Of a stretch of 64,000 nucleotides of DNA, positions 12,801 through 27,800 are shown piece after piece; position 1 is the first letter of the stretch, and each line of letters opens with the position of its first letter. The stretch covers positions 306,950,998-307,014,997 of the forward strand of contig NC_090319.1 in the NCBI RefSeq assembly GCF_040869045.1, read 5' to 3'. The position numbers were made by a program, and so were the translations under genes. Source of the stretch: Eurosta solidaginis. Taxonomy: Eukaryota; Arthropoda; Insecta; Diptera; Tephritidae. Below the pieces are notes generated by a model, which was given only the letters and a program-made list of their open reading frames with translations, searched no databases and was not told the DNA's origin.

Positions 12801-15800
12801 AGCCAGACACGAAGAAGATAGAACTACCATCAGTTTCAGACCTGGAATTAGTGAAAATTCGCAGTCGTTTATAGTTATAAGGCCGCGTTAGCTGAAACAC
12901 TTTGACTTCCAGAATTTCATCGAAAATAAATTCTTTACACTGTAATTGAGAACTAAGAAGCTGCTGATGGCAGCGAAATTGTATTTAAAGCCGGAGTCAT
13001 TGGTGCCGTATGTCGTATCGCTGTATCCGTATCCCTAACGTAATCAGCTGTTTATCGTTACGACGGTAAACCAAAACCCAATTGGTTGGCTACGATACGG
13101 TTACGACCTTAGCGGCACCAATAATCGATTGCATTGATTCTCATAAGGTTGGTCGAATCAGCTGTTAAAAGGTTACCGATACGGTTACCGATAAAGCACC
13201 AATGTCTCCAGCTTAAAGGACTAACGCCCCGATTCTGAGTATTACCGGTAAAATAGTACACAGAACATTATGTAACCGAATATCGTTACCAGTTCTTTTA
13301 TCACCGAAAAACTCACCAGTGTCTGTGGAGAAATTTGAAAGGTAGTTTTCTTCGCTTTCACGGTTGCCACTTTGGTCCATTTGGACCAAAAATGGTCTTG
13401 GTCCGCTGGTCCCTTTTCTTCGATTTTGGTCCTTTTTAGGCAGTAGCCACGATTATTACCTTTCTTTCTTTTTCACTCAGGTAAAAATTCAGACCATTGT
13501 TCAAAAATTCGCCACACTTTCGTTAGCCCCCATATAATTTTGAATTTACTTGAATGGCACTCTCACCATAAAAAATTGCTCAGTAAATAAAATGTACCAG
13601 AACAATAACATTTCACCTAGGATATAATTTATGCCAGGCATTAAAAATAAAAGTGTTGGCAAACACATTGCCGTTAATTGTTGATGAAATAACCGATTAA
13701 TCAAAAAAACTCTTGTTCTATAATAATATTAATAACGGCTAGATATTTCGATCGGCTATACAACAATGTAAAATATATGAAAATAAAAATTGCTTCTCGC
13801 CTAGCATAGCTTATAGCGAGCACTCTGCCGTGAGCCTAACACTTTCAAAATTTATACAAAGAAATTCTATGCATTACTTCTCGTTTGGCACGTTGATATT
13901 TAAATCTTTCTCACCCAGCTCAATGAGTTCAAGGAATTCCAGGACTATTGTGGTGTTAAGCGCCGTAAGGCAATTGAAAACTAAGTATTTTGGCACAAGA
14001 AATATTTTAACTCAAAGACAGAAGGAAGCGAATGCAAAAGAGATTTTTGATTTCGGAAAAAATGTTTTGTATAAAATTATTCCCGTAGGTGCTAGCAGAA
14101 CCCCTGAAGCATGGGATCAAAACTCAAACTTAAGCGGCAGTTACGTGTCAGCTGACACGACCTATCTTGTGAGTGTACAATGTAAACGAAAACTCACCGA
14201 CGGTCAACGCACGCACGTACGTAGCCAGGAACATAGAAATCAAACCAATTTTTATTTTTTCCGTAAGAACGTGTCAGCTGATCGCTCTCTCACAAGACAG
14301 AGCAAATTACATATTTTGTGTGCTATGTTTGGACCAATTGCAGTTATTATACAAAAAGGACTAATGATTGTTTAAAATTTTGTTGAAATATCCTAAAATT
14401 ATTATATAAAATTGGATTTTACAAATAAATGAACTAGAAATTCTTATTCAGTATTTGTTTCTGCAATTTGAACCATGAAAAATTGTAATTCCAAAAGTTG
14501 ACGTTTGCATAAGCATGCTTGCAAACTGGTCAATGGCAACAGTGCTTTGCTGTAAACAATACACACACAAATATGTTATGTACATGTACACGGACCCACA
14601 CATTGATTCCTACGGGCTTGAGGGTTCGGTGAAACGTGTTTCGTACGACAAACGTCCGTACGAATCTAGGCTCTGATAGGAAGTTTAAACGTTAAGGGAA
14701 AAAGTAAGCATCTATAAAAATATCACTAACAAAAGTGCTTAGTTTCATTCACGATTTACTGAGTTTTCCTCATATATAGTTCGGCAACACCAGAACGCAA
14801 ATTTTAAACCGTTTCTTACTAAAACCTAACTACACTATACATTTTATTTCATTGCAATCCACAAAATAATGCTAGAACCAAGAGCTTTGTGACCAAAACT
14901 AGGTTTACAACGTTTGGTTGGTGAAAGACAAAGACTTATCCTATGTCAAAATATAGTACCATTTTTGGTTGCATGTACATATATTTGTTTGTTCGGCTTG
15001 AATTAAAGGAAAGTCTTCACTATGTTTAGAAAAATTTTATATGGAAACTTCATAAAATTTTGTATTTTCTACTAATAAAATATAACAAAAATTTGGTCCT
15101 TTTTTCGATGAATTTTGGTCCCAAATGAAAACATGGTGTGGCAACCGTGTTCGCTTTACAGAAAATGCCTCACTTGTAGATACGAGGTTAACGAATAAAC
15201 GGAACGTTGTGTATATGCATATTAAGCATGATAAGTTTCTACATAGGTATATTGTAATTTATTCTATGAAAGTACATAATAGCTATCGTCCGGTGGCAAA
15301 ATGCTGAGCCAGATAAATAATTTTGCATGTAAATGCAACAACAACGATTTGAGCCAGATAAATCCAGATAGAAGTCTGGTTCAATTTGTGAGCCAGATAA
15401 TTTGTTAATTACTTCTTTTTAGGTTGGCAACGCGGCCTTTAATATACCTACTTTTTCAAAAATAGATGTCGCTGCTTAGCCTTTCGCCGTATGAGTTTAA
15501 TGAAAAACAGCGGCGACATCTGCCTATAACATTTCACGTGTGCGAAAATTTCACGACATCTGCTTCTCAAGTCTCTCATTGATCAAAGCATTCCCGTGAG
15601 AATTGAGCGTGAGCCGGAGCTGTAAAACTCACTGACAGACGGCAAATGTAAACAAATATGTACCTATAGCAAGAGGCAACACTTTTTATACCTTTCATGA
15701 ACATGAAATGGTATATTAACTTTGGTCCGATGTTTGTAACGTTGAGAAATATATTATTATTATACCGAATTGATCAGGGCGACGAACTGAGTTGATATAG

Positions 15801-18800
15801 CCATGTCCGTCTGTCCGTCCGTCTATCTGTTTGAACGCAAACTAGTCCCTCAAATTTTTAGATATCTCAATGAAATTTGGCACAAGGATACATTTTTGTA
15901 TTATATTAGACATTTGTCGGATCCAGTAGGATCGGACCACTATAACATATATCTCCCATACAACCGATCGTTCAGATAAGACGATTTTGGTCATTTCTGC
16001 CGCAATTAGGAAGTATAAGCGTGAAACTCAGTGATATATATTCTAATATATCATAGAAGATATCATGAAAAAACCACTTTGATCGGAGCTATATATAGTA
16101 TATATCCCATACAACCGATCGTTCAGATAGAAAGATTTTTGGCAATTCCTCCCTTAATTTCCAATATAAAAATGTTAAACTTGGTGATATTTATTCTAAT
16201 ATATCATAGAAGATTTCCTGAAAAAATCACTTTGATCGGAGCTATATGTATATAGTATATACATTCCTATCCCGTACAACCGATCGTTAAGATAGAAAGA
16301 TTTTTGGCCATTTCTCCCTAAGTTTCCAATATAAAAATGAACCTTGGTGATATATATTCTAATATATCATAGAATATTTCCTGTAAAAATCATTTCGATC
16401 GGAGCTATATATAATATACATATATCCCATACAACCGATCGTTCAGATAAAGGGGTTTTTGCCATTTTTTTATATTTATCTTAAAAATCGTTTAGGTATG
16501 TACATCTGTTCACTATATATTTCCTATCTTATACATCCTATTATTTGGAGATTAAAAACGGGATAAGATTATTGTTCAGCCCCATTCATGAAAGGCATGA
16601 AGTCTTCGGCTGTGCCCGTCCTTATTTGTTTACTATTATCTTTACTTATTTGCGCTTACAATTCTTTATTTTTCAGTTTTGCCTTTTTCTAAACAACAGC
16701 TTTTGTGTGGTTATTTCGATGTAACCACCTACTTTTGTGGGTAAAAATTATCCGGCTACTTTCGCGGGTAGAATGCCAAAAGGGTGTAAAAGTTGCCACA
16801 TGATTTCGTTACCGTATTGAAGAATGTTGTTACCACACTAGAATCGGGGCGTAAAGGTCACCTATATATAATCGACTTTAAAAATGGCTATAGAGCTGGT
16901 ACTCTACCTTAAGTCACCTACTTTGGAAAGTATGAGCAGGATTTTTACCTAAAGTTGAAGTGAGCTAATCATTTAGCCCACTCTGTTAGGTGAAGTGTCG
17001 AGGTGATAACAGGGCATTACACTGCTTAGACGTAATAAAGGTAGTGAACGAAGTGCTCATCTTCATAGCCGTAACAGCTATATTTTCATCAGGGCTTTAA
17101 CGTGTACTATAATGAGGTGCAATAGTTGATGGTAGTCCTGCACAAACCTACAAAAGCAAGGTAGGAGCGCAGAGTAAGAGATAATACTTCGAGTTTTGAA
17201 GCGTATGTATGTCGGAGTCGGAAGAAGACCTAGGCTTGATGCAATATATACTCTCAATAATACTATGGAAGTTCGCTTTTTCCTAGCGAAATCTTGACAG
17301 TTGACATTCCGTGTTTTCAGGATTTCACGCATTATCATCCATGCCACTCCAGCAAGGCTCACTAAATAGTGGCTGCTAAAACACCAGTAACCAGGTATAA
17401 ATGAGCGTTTGTGTTACGGCGCAAATGTGACAAGCAAGAGTCTGCTACCTTGAAAGGGCAGTGCCTGCTAACGGCTTGCCTTTAGCTGGGTCCTGTTGCT
17501 CAAGACCAAACTACGGCTGGTCGTTGGAGTTCCGAATTCAATTAAGACCACCATGTCCTGTGTACATTTGCTTCAAAATATTAGAAGGCAGAGGAGCGGG
17601 GTATTGCTATGCTTCGGTATCCGGATAAGATCTTATAACCAAATACAGATATGTGTCTTGTGTGTCGTATGGGCGTCCAAAATCCTCAACCGAGGTTTTT
17701 CCCCGGTCATATAGGTTTTATTTTGTCAAAAACCCGAGTCTATGAATTTGGCTCAAACTATTGATAGTTGAGTAGAAGATAGTGGAGTAGAAGATTAAGT
17801 CGGAGAAAGAGTGAGAATGAAAATGGGAGTGGGAATGGAAGTGGGAGTAGGACAGAGAGTAAGAATGGGTTGGGAAATTGGAGGGAGAAGAATGAAATCG
17901 GTATATAGATAAACGTAATAAGGAAAAGGGCAGAAATACGGAGAAATGGAAGAAAAAATTAACGAAGATGACATAGAGAGTAATTGGAAGAGAGGAGCAC
18001 TTTTCAAATAAGGGAAAATCATTTTCTAGCAGAAACATATCTGCAGGGTACGCTTGTTCCATTTTCAAGACATTGGTACGTCTGCTGCTACAATACCTTC
18101 GAGGTCAGAACTTCGAATTAAGTTTCATTTGCTTATTTGATACCGATAAACTGGCTTTATTTTGACAGATTCACCGTGGTGTGATGGTAGCGTGCTCCGC
18201 CTACCACGCCGAATGCCCTGTGTTCACACCCCGGGTAAAGAAACATCAGAATTTTAGAAATAAGGTTTTTCAATTAGAAGAAAATTTTTCTAAGCGGGGT
18301 CGCCCCTAGGCAGTGTTTGGCAAGCACTCCGAGTGTATTTCTGCCATGAAAAGCTCTCAGTGAAAACTCATCTACCTCGCAGATGCCGTTCGGAGTCGGC
18401 ATAAAACAAGTAGGTCCCGTCCCGCCAATTTGAAGGAAAAAATTAAAAAGGAGCGCGACGCAAATTGGAAGGGAAGCTCGGCCTAAAATATCTTCGGAGG
18501 TTATCGCGCCTTACATTTATTTTTTTTATTCATCTTTTAATTTGTTATTCAATATCAGCATACCGTTCACCAATATATCGGTTCTTTAGCATTGATCCAT
18601 CGATCTTGAATCGGTGCAGTGTTTTGTCCATATCGGATCACCATTCAGCGGTCCAAACCGTTACTTGACGATGGTGCGTTTAAACATCAATATATCAGTT
18701 ATAAATTTACCACTTGTTTAAACCCCGCTCCACCAGTCTTTCAACATCGTCTTACCGTTCACCGATTTAGCGTTGTGCTTGAAGTGCCTACTCGCCTGGC

Positions 18801-21800
18801 GCTTAGGCACCTGTAATAACCCCCTAGCCATCTGTTTCGACGTCATAACCCCGACTTGAATATCACCGAGTTATTCTCCGAGCCACCTTTCCTTAATTCC
18901 ATCAGCTATTGTATAGTATAAATTAATTGATTCACATTTCACTCCTATCTACCGATATCTAACGCTCCTTTTGTCATGCATTTTAAGTTCTCCGGTCCAT
19001 ATATGTATACAAGTTTCATACTTTTAGCTCTACATTATATTTAAGAACTATTTAATATATTTAGTCTATAAGGATTTATTCCATTGACTGCAAATAAATG
19101 AAATGAAATGAAACTGCCACTCTCGGGCACACTGTGGGCGTGTCTGTCGCGAATATTTTCATTTACAAAGAAAATAGAACCTACTCAGCTCTTGTATCTA
19201 TATACAGCTTAAATTCCAATATGAAACCCGTTATTTTACTAATTTTCTATTCTGCGTCATAAGTTCAACTCACCTACCAAGTTTCATCGCTTTATCTGTC
19301 TTTGGTAAGGAATTATCGCACTTTTTCGGTTTTTCGAAATTTTCGATATCGAAAAAGTGGGCGTGGTTGTAGTCCGATATCGTTCATTTTAAATAGCGAT
19401 CTGAGATGAGTGCTCAGGAACCTACATACGAAATTTCATCAAGATACCTCAAAATTTACTCAAGTTATCGTGTTAACGGACGGACGGACGGACATGGCTC
19501 AATCAAATTTTTTTTCGATCCTGATGATTGTGATATATGGAAGTCTATATCTATCTCGATTCCTTTATACCTGTACAACAAACCGTTATCCAATCAAACT
19601 TAATATACTCTGTGAGCTCTGCTCAAGTGAGTATAAAAAGGTGAAATTCTGTTAAAACATAAGGGCTCAGATAATCCCAACTCAGGTTCCTGGAATTTCG
19701 CCCTTCGAAAAGATGGGGAGGCATCTTAAAAACTCTTTCTCGTAAGATTTTTCTTTTTTGTTACTTTGTAGTTTCTTTTTAGGTTCGATATCTTACCCAT
19801 ATAAGTGGTTGGCTCTTCATTCTCCTTTGGCGGACCCTGAGCTACACGTGGTAGCATACCCATCATACTGTACATATCTTCGATCAAACCCTCAATATGC
19901 ATTATAAAGCCATGCGCTGAACTAGGATCCAAATTTAAAAAGTATACCACCAGTGGTTCTTGAAGCTCCATAAGTATTTCAAAAATTGGTGCATTATTTT
20001 CAAAAAAATTATCAATCTCCATGCGTAGATATGTAACGCTTGTGATAACAGCATCCAAAAGCTCGTAAGCTATTTGCTCATCCACGTATTTTTCATAAAA
20101 ACGAAATTGTTCACGTTCTTCTTCGCTTAACGTTTTTAGGAGATCATAACGATGTTGTGGGGTAATTATCTGCTAATGAAAAAGGACAAACAAACAAATA
20201 TCGATGTATAAGGGGGAAAAATATGACATAAAATATATTTTTAATATACCTCGTCTTCTGAACCTTCTTCCTCTTCATCTCCACCTTCACCACCCAGCCC
20301 TGCAAATGGGATCGAATCACGTCCGCCTGGTTGTCTTTCTTCTTCGTTTCCTTCACCATCAGCTTCCTCATCAACTGCTTCACTACTATCCTCTTCGATT
20401 TCGTAACGATGTGGTATATCAAAGAATAGCTTCACATTCTCATACATGAGCTTATCGATGAGTTCTTTGGTGGCGTCAGCTTGTCTCAAACGCCGACCCA
20501 TTATAACGTGGCGTGGATCAACTTCTAAAAATGCTTTCGGATTAAGATCTTTACGTCGAAATAATGGTATTTTTCCCCAAGCTCTTATGCTTTGCTTTAT
20601 TGCCTCCAAATTGGCCTGGCATTTTTCGATGCGCTTCTGTAAATTACCGATTTTTCCAAAAACTTTGTTGATGAACTTTTGATCTGAAATGAGATAGTAT
20701 ATAAATATAGCCCTGCTTTACGAGTGGAGAAGTTGAATTATACCGATGTAGTTCCAGATTATATCATTAATTAAAGGTTCCATATAGCGCTCAATTGCAC
20801 TTAATTCAGCTCGTATCAAATTCATTTCACTTGGTTTGGAGCGCGCATTTATGTCGTTGTACCATTCGGCTATTCGCATGAGTTTAAGGCGAGCTTTCTG
20901 TGTTGATGAAGAGATGATGGGAAATACGTGTTCAACTTATGTATGTATATATAAAAGATTGAATTTAAACAACTAAACAAAGGCAGACATAGCAAAGATA
21001 AATGGAACGAGTGAGTATAGAACCTGAAGACCTGCCGACCAGTTGCACTCCATAGGGAACAAGGTCGAATGTCATATCCTTGGAAGCTTTCCTAGCTTAG
21101 TCGAATCAGTGCACCTCTAGCCTGATAGCAGGCTCTTGGTGTAGCCTTTTCGAACTCAGAAGAAAGTTATACTACGTTTAAACTGAATGAGAGCTGCGTA
21201 ATTGACAGACACAAAATTTGGATTTGGTGGAAACGTAGCGCCAATAACAAGAATAAAGGCGACAAACCACAGGCCATTGCTAAAGAAAAGCGCGAACTTT
21301 AGGTGCCGGAGCTAACTACTGATATTTAGCCTTCTACCTTTCAATATCACGTTAACTCCCACTGTAAAATCTAAACACCTCACGGCGAAAAATTATGGGA
21401 GGCGAGTCAATCTAATGATTCTAGAGTTCCAACAACCCGCTCATGCAGCAGTGAGGCTAGTGTAAGGCTCATATCAGGAAGATTTCGCACTTAACTCCTA
21501 ATCTGTCATTAGATATCTAGATTTTCCATATAGAGCTTTCCCTTAGATAATCGGTAGTCATAAAAAAAATGCTAGAAATGCCGGAACTTTTTTCTAGACA
21601 ACCATTATGTTGTGACGTTTCATCTCTAAACGATGCCAAGAAATAAAGGAGGAATGTCAAAAAATGGAATAAACAAGTTGGCCGACCGACAGAGTTGACA
21701 TATGATATTATAGTGCCTAGGAAAGGGACAAACTTAAAGGTCTACACTAACTTTTGTAGAATAATTTTAGATAGTTACATGTGTAAAGATGTTATATGAA

Positions 21801-24800
21801 GGTACTAATACCCGGCAGACCAGATTTACATTAGGCAAAATACTGCACTCAAGCGTAATATTTCCCTTTATTTTCAGGGTATGCTTTGCCATTACTACAA
21901 TAATAATAACAGGACAACTCTGAGGAACAAGAGATGATCTGTACTCCTTAGACCATTATACTGAATTTCCCCCCGACAGAGTGTAGACGTCCCAGTCAAT
22001 TTGTGCGAAATAAAAAAGCAAGAATTGGCCGTGATCAATCATGCTCCCTACCGAGCGGCTAGTTCTACCTAACCTCCTTCAAAGGATTGCTCTTTATCTG
22101 CCTCCACCTTATCTTCGTGGTCGTATTCTTCCGTTTTGTTTTTTCACATTTAGCTCTACATCGTCTTCTTGGTATTTTGGTATCTCTCTCCCTTCCTCCC
22201 CCACTCCTTCCAGTTCTTTGTTTCTCTTTTTACCATCAAAATTTCTATGTGAGATTCCCACAGAAAGGCCAGTTAACCTCCTCTTTACCTTTTCTTTGTT
22301 ATTGTATTCTTCATTTTTTTCTTCTTAATTTTTCCGCTCTTCCGTCCTCTTAGTATCCCTCACCCCTCTTCCTTCTTTATTCTTTTCTGAATTGCTCTAA
22401 TATATTTCGTTTTTTCCTCTTCCTCATCCGCTTCTTCTTGTTCGTCGTTTCTATGTTTATCAGTATTTCATTTACATTTTTCTTCCAATACTTTATCTCG
22501 CCTTATTGCTGACCATCTTTCTCTACCTTCAATCTCGCTTTCCGCCTTCATTTGCAGTTCCTTCCTTTTCCCTCTTGAAGTCCCTTTCGGTTTTCCGCAC
22601 CCATTCCCCTTTCAAAAATTCTTTCAATTCGTTTCATTTCCCTTTCTTTTCTTTCTCTTCTAGATCTCCATCTTCCTTCTCGTCTCTTCCTTCTAGCCAC
22701 CTGTTTTTATTTAGCGCTCTTCTTCCTTTCAGTCTTCCTCTTCCATTCCCTATTTTTATATATGTATATCCTTTCCCATTCTTTCACCCTCATTCCCCTC
22801 CCTTCTAGAAAACACTGGCTTGATTTCCCTAATTCTTCGACCTTTCATCCCCACTCTCTTTCCTTTCTAACTCTATCCTTTTTCATTTTGGGCTCAGCTC
22901 CTAATCCCAACATTTACTTCTTTCTTATTAACTTCTTCTTTGACCTTTGTTGTTGTTGTGGTTGTTGTAGCGATAAGGGTACTCACTGAAGGCGCAATTT
23001 GGTGTGACCACATGATTTTCTACGCCATAACGCCCTCCCACCCCCTAGATCCATTCGGAATTTGGGGTTGCCATAGCCTCGGCTATTAAAGAAAATATTC
23101 ACCACGGGTAATTGAAGTTATCAATTGGGTTGGAGGAGCTATATATTGCACTGGCAATCCCTTGAATCAATTTGGTATTTTAGTCGCTTTTTACGACAGG
23201 CATACTTACCGCAGGTATATTCTAAGCCCCCTAACCTGCAGGCCCCTCCTTCCTCCCCTACCCCTCTCTATTTTACTTTTCTCCCATAACGTGCATGTCT
23301 GTGTCTCCTTTCCTCGCACTCATATCCAATTTCCGAAAGTAGATTTTAAAATATTTCATACCATACCCAGAACTCTTCATCGCGCTCATAAAACTCTATA
23401 AGTTCTTCAGGCACTTCACACTCCATGATCCGCAACACCTTGATGTCTTTCAAAGCATCAGCCAATTGTTGCGTAAAATTTACCGAAAGTACACCATCCT
23501 CGTTCTTCATGAGCAGTGTCTGTTGCATACCGTGACTAATATGCTCACCTACTGTGGTATACCATTCTTCGAGTATAGTTTTCTTCAATCCATCGATCTG
23601 ATCAAGCATTTGCTGATAGATACCAAGAGTTTGCTCACCATATTCATTTTCGAAGAGACTGAAATACAACAAAAATAAATGCATGTATTTTATTAAATAT
23701 TTTGAGACTGGTGTAATAATGTGCCTTACGGATAATCATAGAGCTCATAATCTGATTTGATCCAAGTAATGCGATGACGTAATTTATGCAGCCATGAAAT
23801 GGCGCCAGATACTTTTGGAAAACAATCGTCTGTTGGGAGAGCCTAAAGGGATATAAAAAGCTTAAAAGCCGTCACCTGATCTTGTTTATCACATTAAAAA
23901 AAACTCACCATCACGCCCGACTCCTTGTAAATACCTTCGAAAACATTAAAGTCCTCTTTAACAGCATTTATTTCTTCAGCCAAATCATCTACGAGTATAT
24001 GCATATGTGGATCTAATTGTGCTTTAATTATCGGTCGCAACAACAAAGTGCCACAAAGCATTAAATCATGTGAATCGAGTAGAGCCAATTCAAACTGGAA
24101 TGCCATACGTCGCTCCAATTGTTCTGCGAATTCATTAAATTTGTCTACATCAATTTTAAATTGATCAATCATCTCATCGGGATTGAGTATGTTGTATGTA
24201 ATACTATTTGTCCAATCGCGATGTTTATTAGTGAATTCTTCTAAAATTTTTGCCAATGCTGCTGATATTTGACGTCCTTTTAACCCACCAACAACAATTT
24301 TTTCTAACTTGAGAAAATCACGTCCGGTATCGAAGATAGCCTTCATCACATGTAGCCGCTCTACAAAGCGATCCAAACGATCAAAAATCGTTTTCGGATG
24401 CCATGTCCAATCCTGCGAATTAAATTGTGTGCCAATTTTGAACTTCTTCAAGCTAGAGCGGCAATTGTCGTAGGTTTTTCTGACGGAGATCGCAAAGTCG
24501 ATCAAATAATTTGTATAAAACATATTTTTTTCCAAGTTAATATTAGAGTATAATTAATGTTTTGATGAATTTTGCATGAAAGAGTCACAGAGAAGATCCG
24601 TTCCCCTTCCCCTTTCTCAAAGAAATTTTACCATTTTTCAGATGAATATATTTCCATTTTTTGCAATTTCGTTTGCCATTTTCCTAAATAAGGTTTTCCA
24701 TTCCTCAAAAAGTTGGCCCTTTTCCAAAAAACATTTCCCAGTTTCTGAGATACATTTGCCCGTTTCACAACTTCATATTCCCATTTCCGGAAGATAGTTG

Positions 24801-27800
24801 CTTTTTCTAAAATAAACTTCCCTTTTCTCAACATTTGCCCATTTCCAAAATACATTTGCCCCTTTCATAAATAATTTTGCCCATTTCCCAAATAATTTGC
24901 CCCTTTCGAAATAAATTCTCCCTTTTCTCAAAAACATTTTCCCATTTCCCAAATAGATTTGCACTTTTCTTAATAAAAGTTTCCCTTTTTTTCTCAAAAA
25001 CATATGCCCACTTCTCAGATACATTTGCCTATTTCTGAACTACATTTGGCCTTTTGTTATATCAGTTTTCTCTTTCCTGAAAAACATTTGCCCATTTCCC
25101 AAATACATTTGCCCCTTTCATAAATATATTTTCCCTCTTTGCAAAAATATTTGCCACTTTCTCTAATAAATTTCTATAATAATAAATTTTTCGTTTTCTC
25201 AAAAAAATTTGCCCCTTACACAAATACATTTTCCCCTTTCATCAATACATTTTTCCTTTTCTCAAAAAGATTTGTCCATTTCTCATACGCATTTGCCCTT
25301 TTGTTAAAAAAATGTTTCCTTTTCTTAAAAACGTTAGCCCATTTTTTAAATAAGTTGTCGTTTTTATTTTTTATTTCTCTAAAAAATATTTCCCCATTTT
25401 ACAAACGCATGCACACTTTTATTTAATAGATTTGCCCTTTTTCTGAAATACAAATGCCCATTTCTCAAAAATAGTTGGAAAAGGGTAAAACAATGATAGA
25501 AGCCTGTCAGCAAGTATCGACTTGTTATAATTATATACTCAGGCAAAAAGATCCAGAAACGAGGCTATGGCGCCTAATAAGCTGAGGCTGTGCCGCTGGT
25601 AAAATAGTCCCGGTAACTCGATATTTTGATGCTAGCATTCAGTTCGTCCATTCTAAACATCGATAGCAATCTAGGTGCAAGATGCCGAAGTCACGGGTTG
25701 AATAGTACCACCTAGTGCTGGTGGCAACAGAAAGGGAGCCTCGGGGAAGGTATTCCAGCTTATTCCGTTCAAAACAAAGCGAGGTGTGAAACGTCTCTTG
25801 AACAATAAGTGTGGCTGCAACCGAACATCCAACTTAGCGTTAGGCTGTATAAATTTGTCAGTATACATCCATGCCGTACTCGGATCGTGCACGATGGGAC
25901 CCGCCAAAAGAATGTTTCTTCCAATAAAAAAAAATATGCAATAAGTATCGTAAAGGAACTCTTTTTATTTAGAATGCGTGTGCCTAGAATTTTTAAGAGA
26001 TCCGAACTGACACTCGGCTGGTTGATGTCACTTTAGAAGGCAAGTGGGAACATCACTGCAAAATAGAAAATTCGATCGACTTTATGAACCATAAAGACAC
26101 TAGATGCAATATTTTAACCAGGTGGTTAGACGGACGACGTGGATATCGACTATTTATATAATAAACTAATGACGATATACGATGAATATCACTGCCAAGA
26201 TATCAAATTTATGATTGGCGACTTTAACGCCTGTGTAGGCAACGAAGGGGTTTTTGGCCTAACGGCCAAAACTTGAACCGTCACTATGTTATATGTTGAG
26301 GTATATCGACATCGTAGCGGCTCGAAATATTGGTATCTGTAGTACCTGGCTGCAACGTTACAACAAGCTTCTTGGCTGTCTCTTGATCAAAGAGCAAGAT
26401 TCGGAATTTATAATATTTATAATCTGTGACAGGCATATAATCAGTTTCCTAGATGTGTAAACGCTGCGAGGTGCAAATATCGACTCGGACCCATTATCTT
26501 GTGGTTCCCATATAAGTATAAACCTATTTGCAGTGAAGACAGTTCACGCCGTTACCCAAACAACGTTCTTAAATAATTCGGCTAATGACTACTACATTCC
26601 CAAGAGTCCTGTTTAAAACGTCTTGCTGCGTACGAGCTCAGCTACTCACCATATTATTGGGTATTATCGCCACACCAAAAGGGACACACAACGTGAGGAA
26701 TAACTGAAGTACAGTGTAGGCTTAAGTTCTCCCCATTGCCAAATAGAAGGACGCCAGATAACTCAATCCCTTAAGTTGAAACATATCTTCCGGCACCCGA
26801 GTTTGAAAAATGCCTACCAAGCATGCTTTTACGATGTGCTAAAGTCCTGTTGGAAAATTGCTATATCCGAGTATGAATTTTTTGCGAAGCCTTAAATGAG
26901 TTTGACAAGTGATTCTCGGAACTCAGACGTTTCCGAACTAGTTGAAAACAAACGAAACTGCAGACAAAGCTGACGGTTGAGAAGATAAGTCATAAAAGGT
27001 TCGGCGTATTCCGCTTTGCCAGACACATTAACGTGGGTGGATTTATATTCAAAAATCTGAAGGACTTCTGGCATTAAAAAGTTTGCTGTGTTAGTTGGTT
27101 GATGCTGTCCTACCCGGACACTAAACCCCTAGCTTAAGTAGCGCATGTGTATGCGACTACTTTCACTCCATTTTTAAACGGTTTTATTTAGCTTGACTTG
27201 ACAGGCCAGCCGCATGGCCGTTGTGAATGAATTTGTAATTAAAATTTTAGTAATGAAAATGCAATAATATGAAAAAAAAAAAAATCCGACAGGTGGGGCA
27301 TGGATCGAAATATTTCAAAAAATCGTATGTGGGTTCCGATTTGGTTCATATTTGGAACACATAATGCAGACATGAATAGGAAGCGACACATGAAAAAAAT
27401 TTCCGCCAGTTGGCGCAAGGATCGAGATATTAAAAAAAATCGTATTTGTGGTCCGATTAGGCTCATATTTGGAACACGTATTACATACATGAATAGAAAG
27501 CGACGTATGAAAAAAATTGCTGCCAGGTGGCGCGAGGACACTTCTCATCATTCTAGGGCGTTGATCAGACAATTAAATAAAAGCGTTGGACGCGTCAAAT
27601 TTCTATTGACAGACATAAGTTAGACCAACTAAATCTTAATCAAGTTATGCTACGCCTCACATTTTTAGAAATTTCACGCGCCCAACGCTTTTATTAATTG
27701 TCTGATCAACGCCCTAGATTGATGTGGAGTGTGATGACTAGTACCTAGGACCTACTTAATTACTTTCTAGCTTTTATTATTATTATTACTTAAAGTAAGT

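Noticed and set aside
13830..14375. 181-codon frame on the plus strand
   Set aside because: Starts with GTG, has mixed composition, no motif I can defend, and lies inside a repeat-bounded segment.
22041..22989. Several overlapping Ser/Phe/Pro-rich frames on the plus strand
   Set aside because: They arise from the polypyrimidine composition of intron 7, show no motif, and overlap each other in different frames.
24628..25024. Two Lys/Gly/Phe-rich frames with a heptad pattern on the minus strand
   Set aside because: They are translations of the 21-bp minisatellite inside intron 4.
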